DNA of 64,000 nt. It comes from Oceanihabitans sp. IOP_32. Lineage in GTDB: Bacteria; Bacteroidota; Bacteroidia; Flavobacteriales; Flavobacteriaceae. This document shows, one piece after another, positions 53,355 to 62,703 of the stretch. Positions within the stretch are counted from its first letter, which is position 1, and each line of letters begins with the position of its first letter. The stretch is from positions 1 to 64,000 of the forward strand of contig NZ_CP040813.1 in the NCBI RefSeq assembly GCF_009498295.1, read 5' to 3'. The notes beneath the pieces are model-generated. The model saw only the letters and a program-made list of their open reading frames with translations. It had not been told where the DNA came from and searched no databases. Both the position numbers and the translations under genes were made by a program.

Positions 53355-54278
53355 TCATTTTTGACTAGAATATTGATTTATCCAAGCAAAATTTTCATTG
53401 ATAATCTTGCTTTTATTTGTTTTCAAAAATTCAAGATATGCAACAGCAGTGGGCGACAGTTTCTTTGATTTCAGCCATATAAGCTGCCATTTTGTAACTA
53501 TTGGCAGGCCTTTTAATGGAATAATATCCAGTTCATGATTATGTAATTCATTTTTCAAACCAATTAAAGGCATAATTGAAAATCCCAAACCAGCAATTAC
53601 AGCCTGTTTCACAGCCTCATTTGAGGTTAGCTCCATTTTCTTTCTTACTGGATAATTGTTTTCTGAGACTACTTGTTCCATCGTATTTCGTGTTGCAGAA
53701 CCTTCTTCACGATATATTAAGGGTAGTTTTTCAAAATCTTTTTTCTTAAAAGTTTTATTCGATTTACTACCAATCAAAAAAAGTTGATTATCCATTAATT
53801 CTATCGAAAATACATCAAGTGTTTTTGGTACCACAGAAACCAACGCAAAATCAACTTCATTAAGTTCCAGGCTCCTTACTACCTTGGTTTTGTTTGTGAC
53901 ATCCATTACCAAATCAACACCTTCGTGCTCCCTCATAAAGCCAGATAAAAAATAAGGCATCACATATTTGCCTGTAGACGCTATCGATATTTTGAGTATC
54001 CCTGCTAATTTCCCTTGGTGAGCAAGTGTTTTATAATTAATAGCATGCACCTCTTCAATTATTTTCTTTGCAGCTTCAGCAATCTCCATTCCAAAATCAG
54101 TAACAAATAATTTTCTACCTACAATTTCAGTTAATGGAATGGAAAATTGATCTTGAAAATTTTTCAATTGAATAGATACGGCTGGTTGTGTTAAAAAAAG
54201 TTTCTCAGCTGTTTTGGTAACACTTTTACTTTCTGATATTTCTAAGAATATCTTTAATTGATGCAAGGTATAATTCAT
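53355..54278 (-). CDS. LysR-type regulator divergent from the dab operon
   Basis: A 307-residue LysR protein. The winged HTH is at the N-terminus (YTLHQLKIFLEISESKSVTKTAEKLFLTQPAVSIQLKNFQDQF). The effector-binding domain follows (about 90-295), with LKISIASTGKYVMPYFLSGF and GLGFSIMPLIGL typical of CysB/CbbR-type receptors. Divergent placement beside an inorganic-carbon transporter suggests it controls dabBA, as CbbR/CcmR-type LysR proteins do for carbon uptake genes. Confidence 0.93.
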   Translation of the reverse strand: MNYTLHQLKIFLEISESKSVTKTAEKLFLTQPAVSIQLKNFQDQFSIPLTEIVGRKLFVTDFGMEIAEAAKKIIEEVHAINYKTLAHQGKLAGILKISIASTGKYVMPYFLSGFMREHEGVDLVMDVTNKTKVVRSLELNEVDFALVSVVPKTLDVFSIELMDNQLFLIGSKSNKTFKKKDFEKLPLIYREEGSATRNTMEQVVSENNYPVRKKMELTSNEAVKQAVIAGLGFSIMPLIGLKNELHNHELDIIPLKGLPIVTKWQLIWLKSKKLSPTAVAYLEFLKTNKSKIINENFAWINQYSSQK

Positions 54279-54302
54279 AAAATATTTTAATGTAAATCAT
54301 TG

Positions 54303-54310
54303 CAAATGTA
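54303..54310 (-). promoter_or_regulatory. -7 element of the LysR gene
   Basis: The reverse strand reads TACATTTG (TAnnTTTG) 25 bases before the ATG. GTAAATCATT occurs at 54292-54301 and 54349-54358, on both sides of the element, a possible LysR site pair. Confidence 0.45.
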
Positions 54311-54452
54311 AATAAAAATTTATGGTTAAGTTTTTGAAACTTTGCGTCGTAAATCATTAAACGGCATATCCGTTTTTCGTCATACCACGAAAAAATCTAT
54401 GCTCGTCTGCAAAATCAGCGAGAAAACAAATAGTAGATACGGGAGAATTATC

Positions 54453-54479
54453 CCGCGGATTACGCAGGTTTACGCGGAA
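54453..54479. repeat. Short intergenic repeat with CCGCG/CGCGG ends
   Basis: CCGCGGATTACGCAGGTTTA and the following CGCGG form an imperfect palindrome of a type recurrent in Bacteroidota. It lies between LysR and the small gene at 54585. Confidence 0.55.
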
Positions 54480-54584
54480 TAAAAATAAATATTTGTTTTC
54501 GTGATTGTGTACAGTTGTCATCATAAGTTACTAATTTATAGGTTTATGACATTTAGTGGACGATCAATCATTAAAATTTAAAAT

Positions 54585-54834
54585 ATGGAAATCAAAATAA
54601 GAACTCAAATTGGAAATCAGGTACATACAGTTCAGTTGGTGGATGGTGAATTCTCTCCATCACAAGCAAATGATGTCATTTCATCACTCATCAACCAAAA
54701 AAATCAATTATTATAAATTAAAAGGACTTCAAAACTGGGAAAGAAATCACAAATATGATGAAGAACCCTTAAGAAATCAAATTAAAGAATTAGAGGAAGC
54801 TATGAAACAAACCAAAGATTTTATGACGGAATAA
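54585..54834 (+). pseudogene. Small gene with a +1 frameshift in an A7 run, ahead of dabB
   Basis: The 5' frame starts MEIKIRTQIGNQVHTVQLVDG and stops at 54716 after 43 residues. The 3' frame continues YYKLKGLQNWERNHKYDEEP and ends at 54834 with a coiled-coil-like tail. Removing one A from the run of seven at about 54695-54701 joins them into an 82-residue protein. It is a true mutation, an assembly error or slippage control. Position directly before dabB suggests a helper of that transporter; no family is recognised. Confidence 0.65.
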
Positions 54835-54921
54835 AAAAATGGTGGAAAAAACGTAAAAGTTGACGAAATATAAAAATCACAGTCTTAGAATAATTATTCA
54901 AAATACACACCTATACACAAT

Positions 54922-56397
54922 ATGGCATTAACTAACGAACTACCCCAAAATCAATCAAACCAAAGGGAAGAGCATAAAATCCCCTTAATAGCTGCACTGG
55001 CAACTCCCCTCTTATGGCTCTTATTTTTTTGCTCAGTAGGCTTGCTCATTTTTCATCAAGTCAATAATACACAATGGAATTTTAATGATAGTTTCCGAAT
55101 AAACGGATTTACACTCCTCATTTGGATAACTGTAACTTTCTTTAGCGCTGTTGTTAGCAGTTATTCGAAGAATTACTTAAAAGGTTTTAAGTATCACAGA
55201 AGATTTACAGCACTTAGTTTAAGTTTTACGTTATCGGTTATGCTTTTTGTGATGTCCAATCATATTGCTCCATTTTTAATTTCTTGGTTATTAATGGGCT
55301 TTTTTATGGCACGATTGATTGGAGTAAACTCTGATTGGGGTGAAGCTAAAGAAGCATCAAGATTAGCTCAGAAATATTTTTTTGCTGGTACAGCTTTATT
55401 GAGTATTGGAGTTTTAACACTTTCCTTTTATAGCAATCTTTTTACCATTACTGAACTGGTTGAAAATATCGAAAAAATACCTTTTTACATTGTTATTATT
55501 GCTGCATTCTGTATTATAACTGCAGCCATTATACAATCTGCTATGTACCCATTTCATCGCTGGTTGCTTTCAGCCATGACAGCCCCAACTCCAGCATCTG
55601 CACTTATGCACGCAGGTTTTGTAAATGGTGCTGGTATTTTGCTTACCATTTTGTCTGCTGTTTTATTAACATCGAATACGCTAACATTAATTTTTATCAT
55701 TGGAGGTCTCACTGCTATTATTGCTCAATTTACAAAACTGCTTCAGGTAAATGTGAAACAAAAACTTGCTTGTTCAACTATTGCTCAAATGGGTTTTATG
55801 ATTATGCAATGTGGTTTAGGTTTTTTTAATGCAGCAGTAGCTCATTTGATTTTGCATGGGTTTTATAAAGCCTATTTGTTTTTATCATCAGGAGAAGAAA
55901 TTGCTCATACTGCTCCTAAAAAACTAGAGAAAATAAAAATAAAACCTTTTCAAGCTATTGTTGTACTAATATCTGGTTCGGCTGGGGCCATTTTATTTGC
56001 AATACTCACGGGTAAAACAAATATAAATGACACCAGCGTTTTTCTTACTTTAATTGTTGCCATCACAGTAGGTCAGGTTGCTTACAATATCGTGAAGGAA
56101 AAGAGTTTATCCAATATTCAAAAGGCGATTGTTCCCATTGTTCTTTCTGTTTCTGGAATAGGTGCGTATGCTTTACTCTACAATGGCGTGACTAATTTAA
56201 TGTCAGACATGCCTTTTTCTGAAGTTCCTCAGCCACTTTCTGTATTGCAAATCGTATTTGGTGTAGTGTTTCTATTAGGCTTTTTTATTATGAAACTTGG
56301 GCTTTACAAAAAAATACCATGGCTCTATGTAAAACTGCTGAATTTATCTCAACCCAATAAAAAAACAATTCTTACCTATAAAATTTCAAACAAATGA
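54922..56397 (+). CDS. dabB: DabB, membrane subunit of the inorganic-carbon transporter
   Basis: A 491-residue polytopic protein related to NADH dehydrogenase subunit L/MrpA-type antiporters. About 13 helices are present, with the ion-channel signature SAMYPFHRWLLSAMTAPTPASALMHAGFVNGAG (about 210-242) containing conserved His and Lys/Arg. In the DAB complex it carries protons and energises DabA. The stop overlaps the dabA start (ATGA). There are no other complex I genes here, which supports DabB over NuoL. Confidence 0.93.
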   Translation: MALTNELPQNQSNQREEHKIPLIAALATPLLWLLFFCSVGLLIFHQVNNTQWNFNDSFRINGFTLLIWITVTFFSAVVSSYSKNYLKGFKYHRRFTALSLSFTLSVMLFVMSNHIAPFLISWLLMGFFMARLIGVNSDWGEAKEASRLAQKYFFAGTALLSIGVLTLSFYSNLFTITELVENIEKIPFYIVIIAAFCIITAAIIQSAMYPFHRWLLSAMTAPTPASALMHAGFVNGAGILLTILSAVLLTSNTLTLIFIIGGLTAIIAQFTKLLQVNVKQKLACSTIAQMGFMIMQCGLGFFNAAVAHLILHGFYKAYLFLSSGEEIAHTAPKKLEKIKIKPFQAIVVLISGSAGAILFAILTGKTNINDTSVFLTLIVAITVGQVAYNIVKEKSLSNIQKAIVPIVLSVSGIGAYALLYNGVTNLMSDMPFSEVPQPLSVLQIVFGVVFLLGFFIMKLGLYKKIPWLYVKLLNLSQPNKKTILTYKISNK

Positions 56398-58751
56398 TTA
56401 TGGAAAACTTCCAAAACAAAATCCAAAAAGCTTCTCAGGTCATTGGTACATCTTGGCCCCTATACTCCTTTGTAACCTCAAACCCATTAGCTGGATTCGA
56501 AAATAATCACTTTAAAGAAGCAATACAAAGTGTTAAAGAAACAAGAGGTGCTCGTGTTTTTCCCAAAGCTCAGGTGTATCGAAAAGCTTATCAAGAGGGA
56601 AGAATAAATGAAAAAGAATTAATTGACCTGCTTTCGGCAAACAACTTATTTGAAACTCCAGAACAATATCTTCAAAAGCTAGAATCTGTTCAAGAAATAA
56701 AAACCCAAAATTACGATTCAAAATTGGATCGGGTTATGGTAAAATGGTTGATGGCATTTATAGACGAAGGACTTGCAGAATGGGAAATGCCATTTAAGGA
56801 AGATGGGTTTTATAGTTCTTGGAGAATATTGGCAATTTATGATGAAGACATCAAGGTTAAATCATTATCGAAACTACCAAAAACAGCTACCGAAGTTTTT
56901 TCAAAAATCTTAATAAAATACTCAGATAAAGAGCAACTGGCCATAATGGAGCATCATATAAATGCTTTACCAGGTTGGGCAGGTTATATTAAACACAGGG
57001 AAGAAACTAATTCGCCTTGGCAACAAAAATATAGCATCACACTAGCCGATTACCTGGCTGTACGTTTATGGCTTGCCAATCATTTTAAAGTGTCACTTCT
57101 CCCTGATACAAATGACAAGCAGGCTCCTGATCCAAACGCAAAAATCCAATACCTATTTTTAAAAGCTTGGGAAAAGAGTTGGCAAAACAAGTTGATTTCC
57201 GAATTAAAAAATCAATCAAACAACATTTCTAATACTCCAAAAATACCTGATGCTCAAATGGTATTTTGTATCGACACTCGCTCAGAATTAATCCGAAGAA
57301 ATGTTGAATCTAAAGGTAATTATGAAACTTTTGGTTATGCTGGTTTTTTTGGAATTGCAATGGATTATAAAAATTTGGAAAACGGATTATCCCGAAAGTC
57401 GTGTCCTCCTATTGTCCCTTCTGCCTATCAAGTTTCAGAAATAGCTCAAGAAAACAAAGAAAAACAGATTGTCCAATTTCAAAAGAAGAATGAAAGAAAA
57501 AAGTTTACCAATTATTTTCTAAAGCGGATGAAAAATATGCTTCCATCTGCATTTGGTTATGTGGAAGGTTCGGGCGTGTTTTACGCCGTTTCGTTGTTAT
57601 CAAGAACGCTCTTTCCAGCACCCCTTTACAATCCAAAGCGAAATAATGAATTATCTCACGAGAATATTACTAAACCCAAAATATGCCATACTCATAAAGA
57701 CGAAATCGATACGATTGACATTACATTAGAGGAAAAAACAACCATTGTAAAATCGGCTTTTGACCTTATGGGTTGGAATCAGTTCGCTCCCTTAGTCGTT
57801 TTTGTTGGACATGGAAGCCACTCGGCTAACAACCCATTTGCTTCAAGTTTAGATTGTGGCGCTTGTGCTGCTAGTCCGGGAAGACACAACGCTCGGATGC
57901 TTGCGAGGTTAGCCAATCAGCTTGAGGTTAGAAAAGCGTTAAAAGAAAAACACAAGATTACTATTCCCGAGACAACCCTTTTTCTTGGAGCAGAACACAA
58001 TACCACAACAGACGAGATTGTTTTGTTTGATTCAGAATTACCAAGTTCACATAATGCCCAAATATCAAACTTGAAAAAAGATTTACAGCGAGCTCAAGAA
58101 ACAGCAACACAAGAGCGTCTTGGAATTTCTAAAAATGGTATTTTGGCAGTTCATAAAAAAACAAACACTTGGTCAGAAACCAGACCAGAATGGGGTTTAG
58201 CAAAAAATGCTGGTTTTATTGTTGCCCCACGCTCACTCACTAAAGATATGAACCTGAATGGACATTGCTTTCTGCATTCCTACAATTGGGAATTGGATAA
58301 AAATGGGAAAGCTTTAGAGGGTATAATGCAGGGTCCAATGGTCGTTACCCAATGGATTAACAACCATTATTATTTTTCTACAGTTGATAATGAAACATTT
58401 GGAGGAGGATCTAAAATAAGCCACAATATTACTGGAAAGTTTGGTGTCGTTCAAGGTAATGGTGGTGATTTAAAAATTGGGCTTCCTTTACAATCTGTAA
58501 ATGAAACAGACGAAAAGTTTTATCACCAACCATTACGGTTATCAGTTTTAATCCAAGCTCCAAAAGAAAACATTCAGGAAATTCTTCTTAAAAATGACAA
58601 CCTCAAAACCTTATTGGACAACGAATGGATTTACCTTTTGGTAATGGATCCTACTTCAGAAAATAACGTAAGTCGATATCAAAAAGGAATGAAATGGGTA
58701 GAAACAAACAAAATGCAACATTTTTCAGAAAATGTTTTAGTAAAAAATTAA
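56394..58751 (+). CDS. dabA: DabA, carbonic-anhydrase-like subunit (DUF2309)
   Basis: A 785-residue DUF2309 protein. With DabB it hydrates CO2 to bicarbonate in the cytoplasm in one direction, raising dissolved inorganic carbon. The zinc-site residues are visible: VFCIDTRSELIRRN supplies Cys and Asp, and FVGHGSHSANNPFASSLDCGACA supplies His and Cys. It overlaps dabB by 4 bp. The start may be the second Met, at 56400. In a probable heterotroph it would feed carboxylases rather than RuBisCO. Confidence 0.95.
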   Translation: MIMENFQNKIQKASQVIGTSWPLYSFVTSNPLAGFENNHFKEAIQSVKETRGARVFPKAQVYRKAYQEGRINEKELIDLLSANNLFETPEQYLQKLESVQEIKTQNYDSKLDRVMVKWLMAFIDEGLAEWEMPFKEDGFYSSWRILAIYDEDIKVKSLSKLPKTATEVFSKILIKYSDKEQLAIMEHHINALPGWAGYIKHREETNSPWQQKYSITLADYLAVRLWLANHFKVSLLPDTNDKQAPDPNAKIQYLFLKAWEKSWQNKLISELKNQSNNISNTPKIPDAQMVFCIDTRSELIRRNVESKGNYETFGYAGFFGIAMDYKNLENGLSRKSCPPIVPSAYQVSEIAQENKEKQIVQFQKKNERKKFTNYFLKRMKNMLPSAFGYVEGSGVFYAVSLLSRTLFPAPLYNPKRNNELSHENITKPKICHTHKDEIDTIDITLEEKTTIVKSAFDLMGWNQFAPLVVFVGHGSHSANNPFASSLDCGACAASPGRHNARMLARLANQLEVRKALKEKHKITIPETTLFLGAEHNTTTDEIVLFDSELPSSHNAQISNLKKDLQRAQETATQERLGISKNGILAVHKKTNTWSETRPEWGLAKNAGFIVAPRSLTKDMNLNGHCFLHSYNWELDKNGKALEGIMQGPMVVTQWINNHYYFSTVDNETFGGGSKISHNITGKFGVVQGNGGDLKIGLPLQSVNETDEKFYHQPLRLSVLIQAPKENIQEILLKNDNLKTLLDNEWIYLLVMDPTSENNVSRYQKGMKWVETNKMQHFSENVLVKN

Positions 58752-58953
58752 TCGAAAACAAATTTTTATTAAATGATGAATGAAAAACATGGTGGCTATG
58801 ATTTGTTTAAAGGGCGTCCTTTAATGGTGGCCTCCATGCACAAAACAACCTTAATCCTCTCTTTTTATTCTTCTGTTTATATACCTAAATTATAACTTTA
58901 TTATAAAAAGCTAACTTAAAACACACAAAACCGTTAGTTTTAATTAACCAAAA

Positions 58954-59427
58954 ATGCAGAAAAAATACTATAATATAATAACTCTAATTCTTCTTTCATT
59001 ATTTATAAACTCTTGTGGAGTAAAAAAAATAATTTCAGAAAAGAATTATACTTATATACCAAAACACAATATTAATATTGAGAATCTAGGGAATGGAAAA
59101 ATTTTATTTTTTAACGGAGAATATTATTGTCCACTTATTGAATGTGGAATAAAAACAAAAATGAATGTGCATTTTAATAATATCTCTTTTGGACAAATTA
59201 ATTATGGTGAATATTTTATTGTTGAAATGGATTATGGAGAATATGATGTTCAACTGAAACATAGAGATGTATTCAATATGAAAAGTAAACATAAAATAAT
59301 TATTAACGCTAATACGAAAGTTATAAAACTTAAACCAACAGCATTTTCTAATAGCATAAAAATCGTGAATGAATTACCGAAAGAATTTAAGTTTTTTAAC
59401 CAAGTGACATCTGAAACAATAAACTAA
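58954..59427 (+). CDS. Hypothetical lipoprotein
   Basis: A 157-residue protein with a lipoprotein signal: IITLILLSLFINSCG has the lipobox Cys at about residue 21. The mature part is beta-rich (GNGKILFFNGEYYCPLIECGIK, then YGEYFIVEMDYGEYDVQLKH) with two further Cys. No function is recognised. It is probably an outer-membrane or periplasmic surface-attached protein, monocistronic, 200 bp after dabA. Confidence 0.75.
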   Translation: MQKKYYNIITLILLSLFINSCGVKKIISEKNYTYIPKHNINIENLGNGKILFFNGEYYCPLIECGIKTKMNVHFNNISFGQINYGEYFIVEMDYGEYDVQLKHRDVFNMKSKHKIIINANTKVIKLKPTAFSNSIKIVNELPKEFKFFNQVTSETIN

Positions 59428-59434
59428 AGTTAAT

Positions 59435-59650
59435 CGAGTAAACGGGTAACGACCTAACAATCGCCACTACGCCTCTCACACCACCGTGCGTAAGGGTGTC
59501 GTACTCGACGGTTCGCAAACCATCTTTCCAATTGCTCTTTACACCAATCGGAACTATTTCGTACTTCATGAAATGGCTACAGATAGTTCTGTTCCTTGTC
59601 TAATTTCCGAAAGGATAGCGTTCTGTCCTTACTTTGGTGGTGAGACCTCC
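59435..59650 (-). mobile_element. 3' remnant of a group II intron (domains V-VI)
   Basis: On the reverse strand, 59513-59473 reads GAACCGTCGAGTACGACACC and on to CACGGTGGTGTGAGAGGCGT. This is the domain V hairpin followed by the typical GGTGTGAGAGG. A domain VI-like GATTGTTAGGTCGTTACCCG and the 3' end near TTACTCGAT (about 59435) come next. No reverse transcriptase frame remains; 59514-59650 looks like the degraded region before domain V. 59651-60049 contains no gene. Confidence 0.6.
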
Positions 59651-60049
59651 GCTTTGTATTAAAATCGGACCAAGCATAATTATTCGGGACTAGGCATAAA
59701 ATTTTTTAGTATATACAATGCCTCTTTTTTCCACCAAACAAAACGTTGTCAATTAGCTATTATTAATTTATCGTTTTTTGTTTGCTAAACACCCATGTAG
59801 AACTCCATTCAAATTATCTGATAAGAATTGAAATAAAATACTGCTTACAAAACCTCAACAAAAAAAATGCAACATTACGCTTAACCAAGCCATGGCCAAA
59901 GCACCAATTCTATAAGTTTTAAACGAAATACGACTTCAGGTAAACTTACATTAAAACAGCAAAAATAAGGCTTAGCAAAATAAGATTTAGCTAAACAAGC
60001 CTCTGGTTTCTTTTTCATTCCCCTTATTTTTCGTAATATTGCACACTTA

Positions 60050-60154
60050 ATGAAAAATAATAGACTACACATAAAACAAAATTTAAGAGTTTACACATTT
60101 GCTTTTGGTGTTTTCAGAAACCAATCGAGTAAATTTATCCCTCCTACCTGTTAG
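60050..60154 (+). CDS. Possible leader peptide before the porin/betaine operon
   Basis: A 34-codon frame (MKNNRLHIKQNLRVYTFAFG, ending FIPPTC). It is preceded at 60034-60041 by TAATATTG, close to the -7 consensus, which would start transcription within a few bases of the ATG. It could be a leader peptide for the operon starting at 60268, or chance. There is no family match. Confidence 0.3.
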   Translation: MKNNRLHIKQNLRVYTFAFGVFRNQSSKFIPPTC

Positions 60155-60267
60155 CTATTTTCATTTTATTACATCATTATCATTTTTTGACGTTATTGTT
60201 TTCCCTTATCGTTTTTGGTAGAGGTTAAACACGTTGCTACATATTAATTTTTAATTCCATAAACTTT

Positions 60268-61458
60268 ATGATTTTATCAAACACCTCTATTGTTAAACTA
60301 TTAACAATGGGCATGTTTCTAACATTTTCTGTAACTGTAAAAGCACAACAAAACAAAGAAGAAGAAAAACCGCAAGTAAAAATAGGAGGCGCATTACGCT
60401 ATAACTACAATTTGTCTTCATGGAAAGACGGACAAAAAAAACGTGGCGGCGATTTTGGTTTTGATCTTTTTCGTATTAATGCCAATGCCAAATACAAAAA
60501 ATTAAAACTTAATGCTGAATATCGCTTGTACTCACAAGGTTTTGGCGGCGGAATGCTTAAACAAGGTTGGGTTGGATATGACTTTAACGAGAAAGATAAC
60601 TTACAAATAGGTTTAACTCAAGTGCCTTTCGGGAATACCACCTATAATTCACACAACTGGTTTTTTAACATCGATTTTTATACTGGTATGGAAGACGACC
60701 ACGATATGGGTGTGAAATTTACTCATAAAAGTGAGAAATGGGATTATGCCATTGCTTTTTTTAAAAATGCCGAAGAATTAAATTTTGGAAGTAATTCTGA
60801 TATTGACGATTCCAGATACTCCTATGATGTTGCGTCTATTGATATTGATGGCGACGGAAATTTAGATTTAAGAAACAAAGAAGTCAATCAATTAAATGCA
60901 CAGCTTAACTATAAATTTGGAGAAGACGTAAAACACAATTTAGGCGTGTCGTTACAGTATGGAGGACTGTACAATTTAGATACAGAAAATATGGGAAATC
61001 ACTATGCTGCTGCCGTTCATTACACCTTAAAATCAGGAAATTTTGATGCAAAAGCTCAGGTCTCTACCTATGAATACAACCCAGAAAACCCTGTAGGACA
61101 AACTAAGGACGTTGTAGGAATGACGGCCTTTGGCGCTCCCTACCTTATAGCCTCGAAAGCAAACAATTATACCGTTGGTGCCGCCTACAGTATTCCCGTA
61201 AATTGGGCACCAATTTCTAACATTCAAATTTATAATGATTTTGGATATACCGACAAAGACAATAAAAACTTTGAAGACTCCATGATGAATGTTACCGGAA
61301 TGCTTATAACAGCAGGAAACATCTATACCTATATAGATTATGCCATGGGAAAAAACCACCCTTGGTTAGGTGATGTTTGGACAAATGCTCTGGGATCAGG
61401 AACACCTAACGCCGATTGGCATGCCAGATTTAATATTAATATCGGATATTATTTTTAG
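60268..61458 (+). CDS. Outer-membrane beta-barrel porin
   Basis: A 396-residue protein. The signal peptide (LLTMGMFLTFSVTVKAQ) is followed by alternating amphipathic strands such as GGALRYNYNLSSWKDGQ, LKLNAEYRLYSQGFGGGM and DNLQIGLTQVPFGN. It ends in the aromatic barrel terminus NINIGYYF. It resembles phosphate-selective-porin-like (OprP/O type) barrels. The next gene starts 1 bp after its stop, so the porin is in one operon with the ABC importer and probably lets its substrate cross the outer membrane. Confidence 0.88.
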   Translation: MILSNTSIVKLLTMGMFLTFSVTVKAQQNKEEEKPQVKIGGALRYNYNLSSWKDGQKKRGGDFGFDLFRINANAKYKKLKLNAEYRLYSQGFGGGMLKQGWVGYDFNEKDNLQIGLTQVPFGNTTYNSHNWFFNIDFYTGMEDDHDMGVKFTHKSEKWDYAIAFFKNAEELNFGSNSDIDDSRYSYDVASIDIDGDGNLDLRNKEVNQLNAQLNYKFGEDVKHNLGVSLQYGGLYNLDTENMGNHYAAAVHYTLKSGNFDAKAQVSTYEYNPENPVGQTKDVVGMTAFGAPYLIASKANNYTVGAAYSIPVNWAPISNIQIYNDFGYTDKDNKNFEDSMMNVTGMLITAGNIYTYIDYAMGKNHPWLGDVWTNALGSGTPNADWHARFNINIGYYF

Positions 61459-61459
61459 A

Positions 61460-62701
61460 ATGAAAAAACAAGACACAAAAATACAAATAAAAGACCTTAC
61501 GCTTATTTTCGGAAAACGAAAAAAGGAGGCTTTACAACTATTAAATGAGGGCTTTTCTAAGACTGAAATATTAGAAAAAACAGGTTGTATTGTCGGTGTA
61601 AATAAAGCCAATTTTGAAATAAAAGCAGGAGAGTTTTTTGTTATCATGGGACTTTCCGGTAGTGGAAAATCCACGCTATTGCGATGTTTAAATCGCTTAA
61701 TTGAGCCTACTAGTGGTGATGTGATTATTAATAACGACAATATTACCAAGAAAAACAACAAAGAGTTGTTAGAAGTTCGCAGAACCGAAATGAGTATGGT
61801 TTTTCAAAAATTTGGTTTACTGCCACACCGTACCGTATTAGAAAATGCTGCCTTTGGTTTAGAAATAAAAGGAGAAGACAAGATAAATCGCCTAAAAAAA
61901 GCTACAGAAGCTCTAGAAACCGTGGGATTAAAGGGTTTTGAAAGTCAGCTGCCCTCACAACTTTCTGGAGGCATGCAACAGCGCGTAGGCTTGGCAAGAG
62001 CATTAACAAACGATCCTGAAATATTATTAATGGACGAGGCGTTTTCTGCACTCGACCCACTAATAAAGTCCGATATGCAAGACGAATTACTCGATTTGCA
62101 AGAGAAATTAAAAAAAACCATCGTTTTTATTACCCACGATTTAGATGAAGCCATAAAACTTGGCGACCGAATTGCGATAATGAAAGATGGTAAAATAGAG
62201 CAAATTGGTACTGCGGAAGATATCTTGACCGAACCAGCAAGCGAATACGTAGAAGCTTTTGTTGAAAAAGTCGATAGAAAAAATATCATTACAGCTGGTA
62301 CACTCATGTTTGAAAAACCAATAGTTTGCCAATTTAAAAAAGATGGTATTAAAGGCGCTTTGCGAAAAATGCGAAATGCGGTAACAGAAGTGCTTCCAGT
62401 GATAGATGAACATCACGTTTTTTTGGGTTTTATTTGGTTAAAAGATGTTTTAAAAGCCGAGAAAGAGGGCTCTAAAACCATAGATAGTATTTTAAGAACA
62501 GAAGTGCCCAGCGTATATCCTGAGTACACCGTAGAAGAGATGATGCCACTTATTATAGGTACAAAATCACCTATCGCTGTAGTTAATGAAATGAACGGAA
62601 AATTAAAGGGAATTGTTACACAAATTTCACTAATGATAGAGGCTACTCAGTTTGATAAACAGGAAATAAAAGACCTAAAAGAACAGGCAATAAAACAATA
62701 A
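61460..62701 (+). CDS. proV: Glycine betaine/proline ABC importer, ATP-binding subunit
   Basis: A protein of about 413 residues, ProV/OpuAA type. Walker A is MGLSGSGKSTLLR, the signature LSGGMQQRVGLARAL, and Walker B EILLMDEAFSALDP. An N-terminal helix extension is typical of ProV (IQIKDLTLIFGKRKKEALQLL), and C-terminal tandem CBS domains (about 270-410) sense ionic strength in relatives. I use ATG 61460, 2 bp past the porin stop; a longer frame overlapping the porin has no family likeness. Confidence 0.93.
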   Translation: MKKQDTKIQIKDLTLIFGKRKKEALQLLNEGFSKTEILEKTGCIVGVNKANFEIKAGEFFVIMGLSGSGKSTLLRCLNRLIEPTSGDVIINNDNITKKNNKELLEVRRTEMSMVFQKFGLLPHRTVLENAAFGLEIKGEDKINRLKKATEALETVGLKGFESQLPSQLSGGMQQRVGLARALTNDPEILLMDEAFSALDPLIKSDMQDELLDLQEKLKKTIVFITHDLDEAIKLGDRIAIMKDGKIEQIGTAEDILTEPASEYVEAFVEKVDRKNIITAGTLMFEKPIVCQFKKDGIKGALRKMRNAVTEVLPVIDEHHVFLGFIWLKDVLKAEKEGSKTIDSILRTEVPSVYPEYTVEEMMPLIIGTKSPIAVVNEMNGKLKGIVTQISLMIEATQFDKQEIKDLKEQAIKQ

Positions 62702-62703
62702 TT

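Noticed and set aside
54922-56397. NADH dehydrogenase subunit L
   Set aside because: There are no other complex I genes nearby, and the partner is a DUF2309 protein, which identifies DabB.
59881-60072. A 63-codon reverse-strand frame
   Set aside because: It has no recognisable domain and no promoter in the right place, and it overlaps the better-placed leader region on the + strand.
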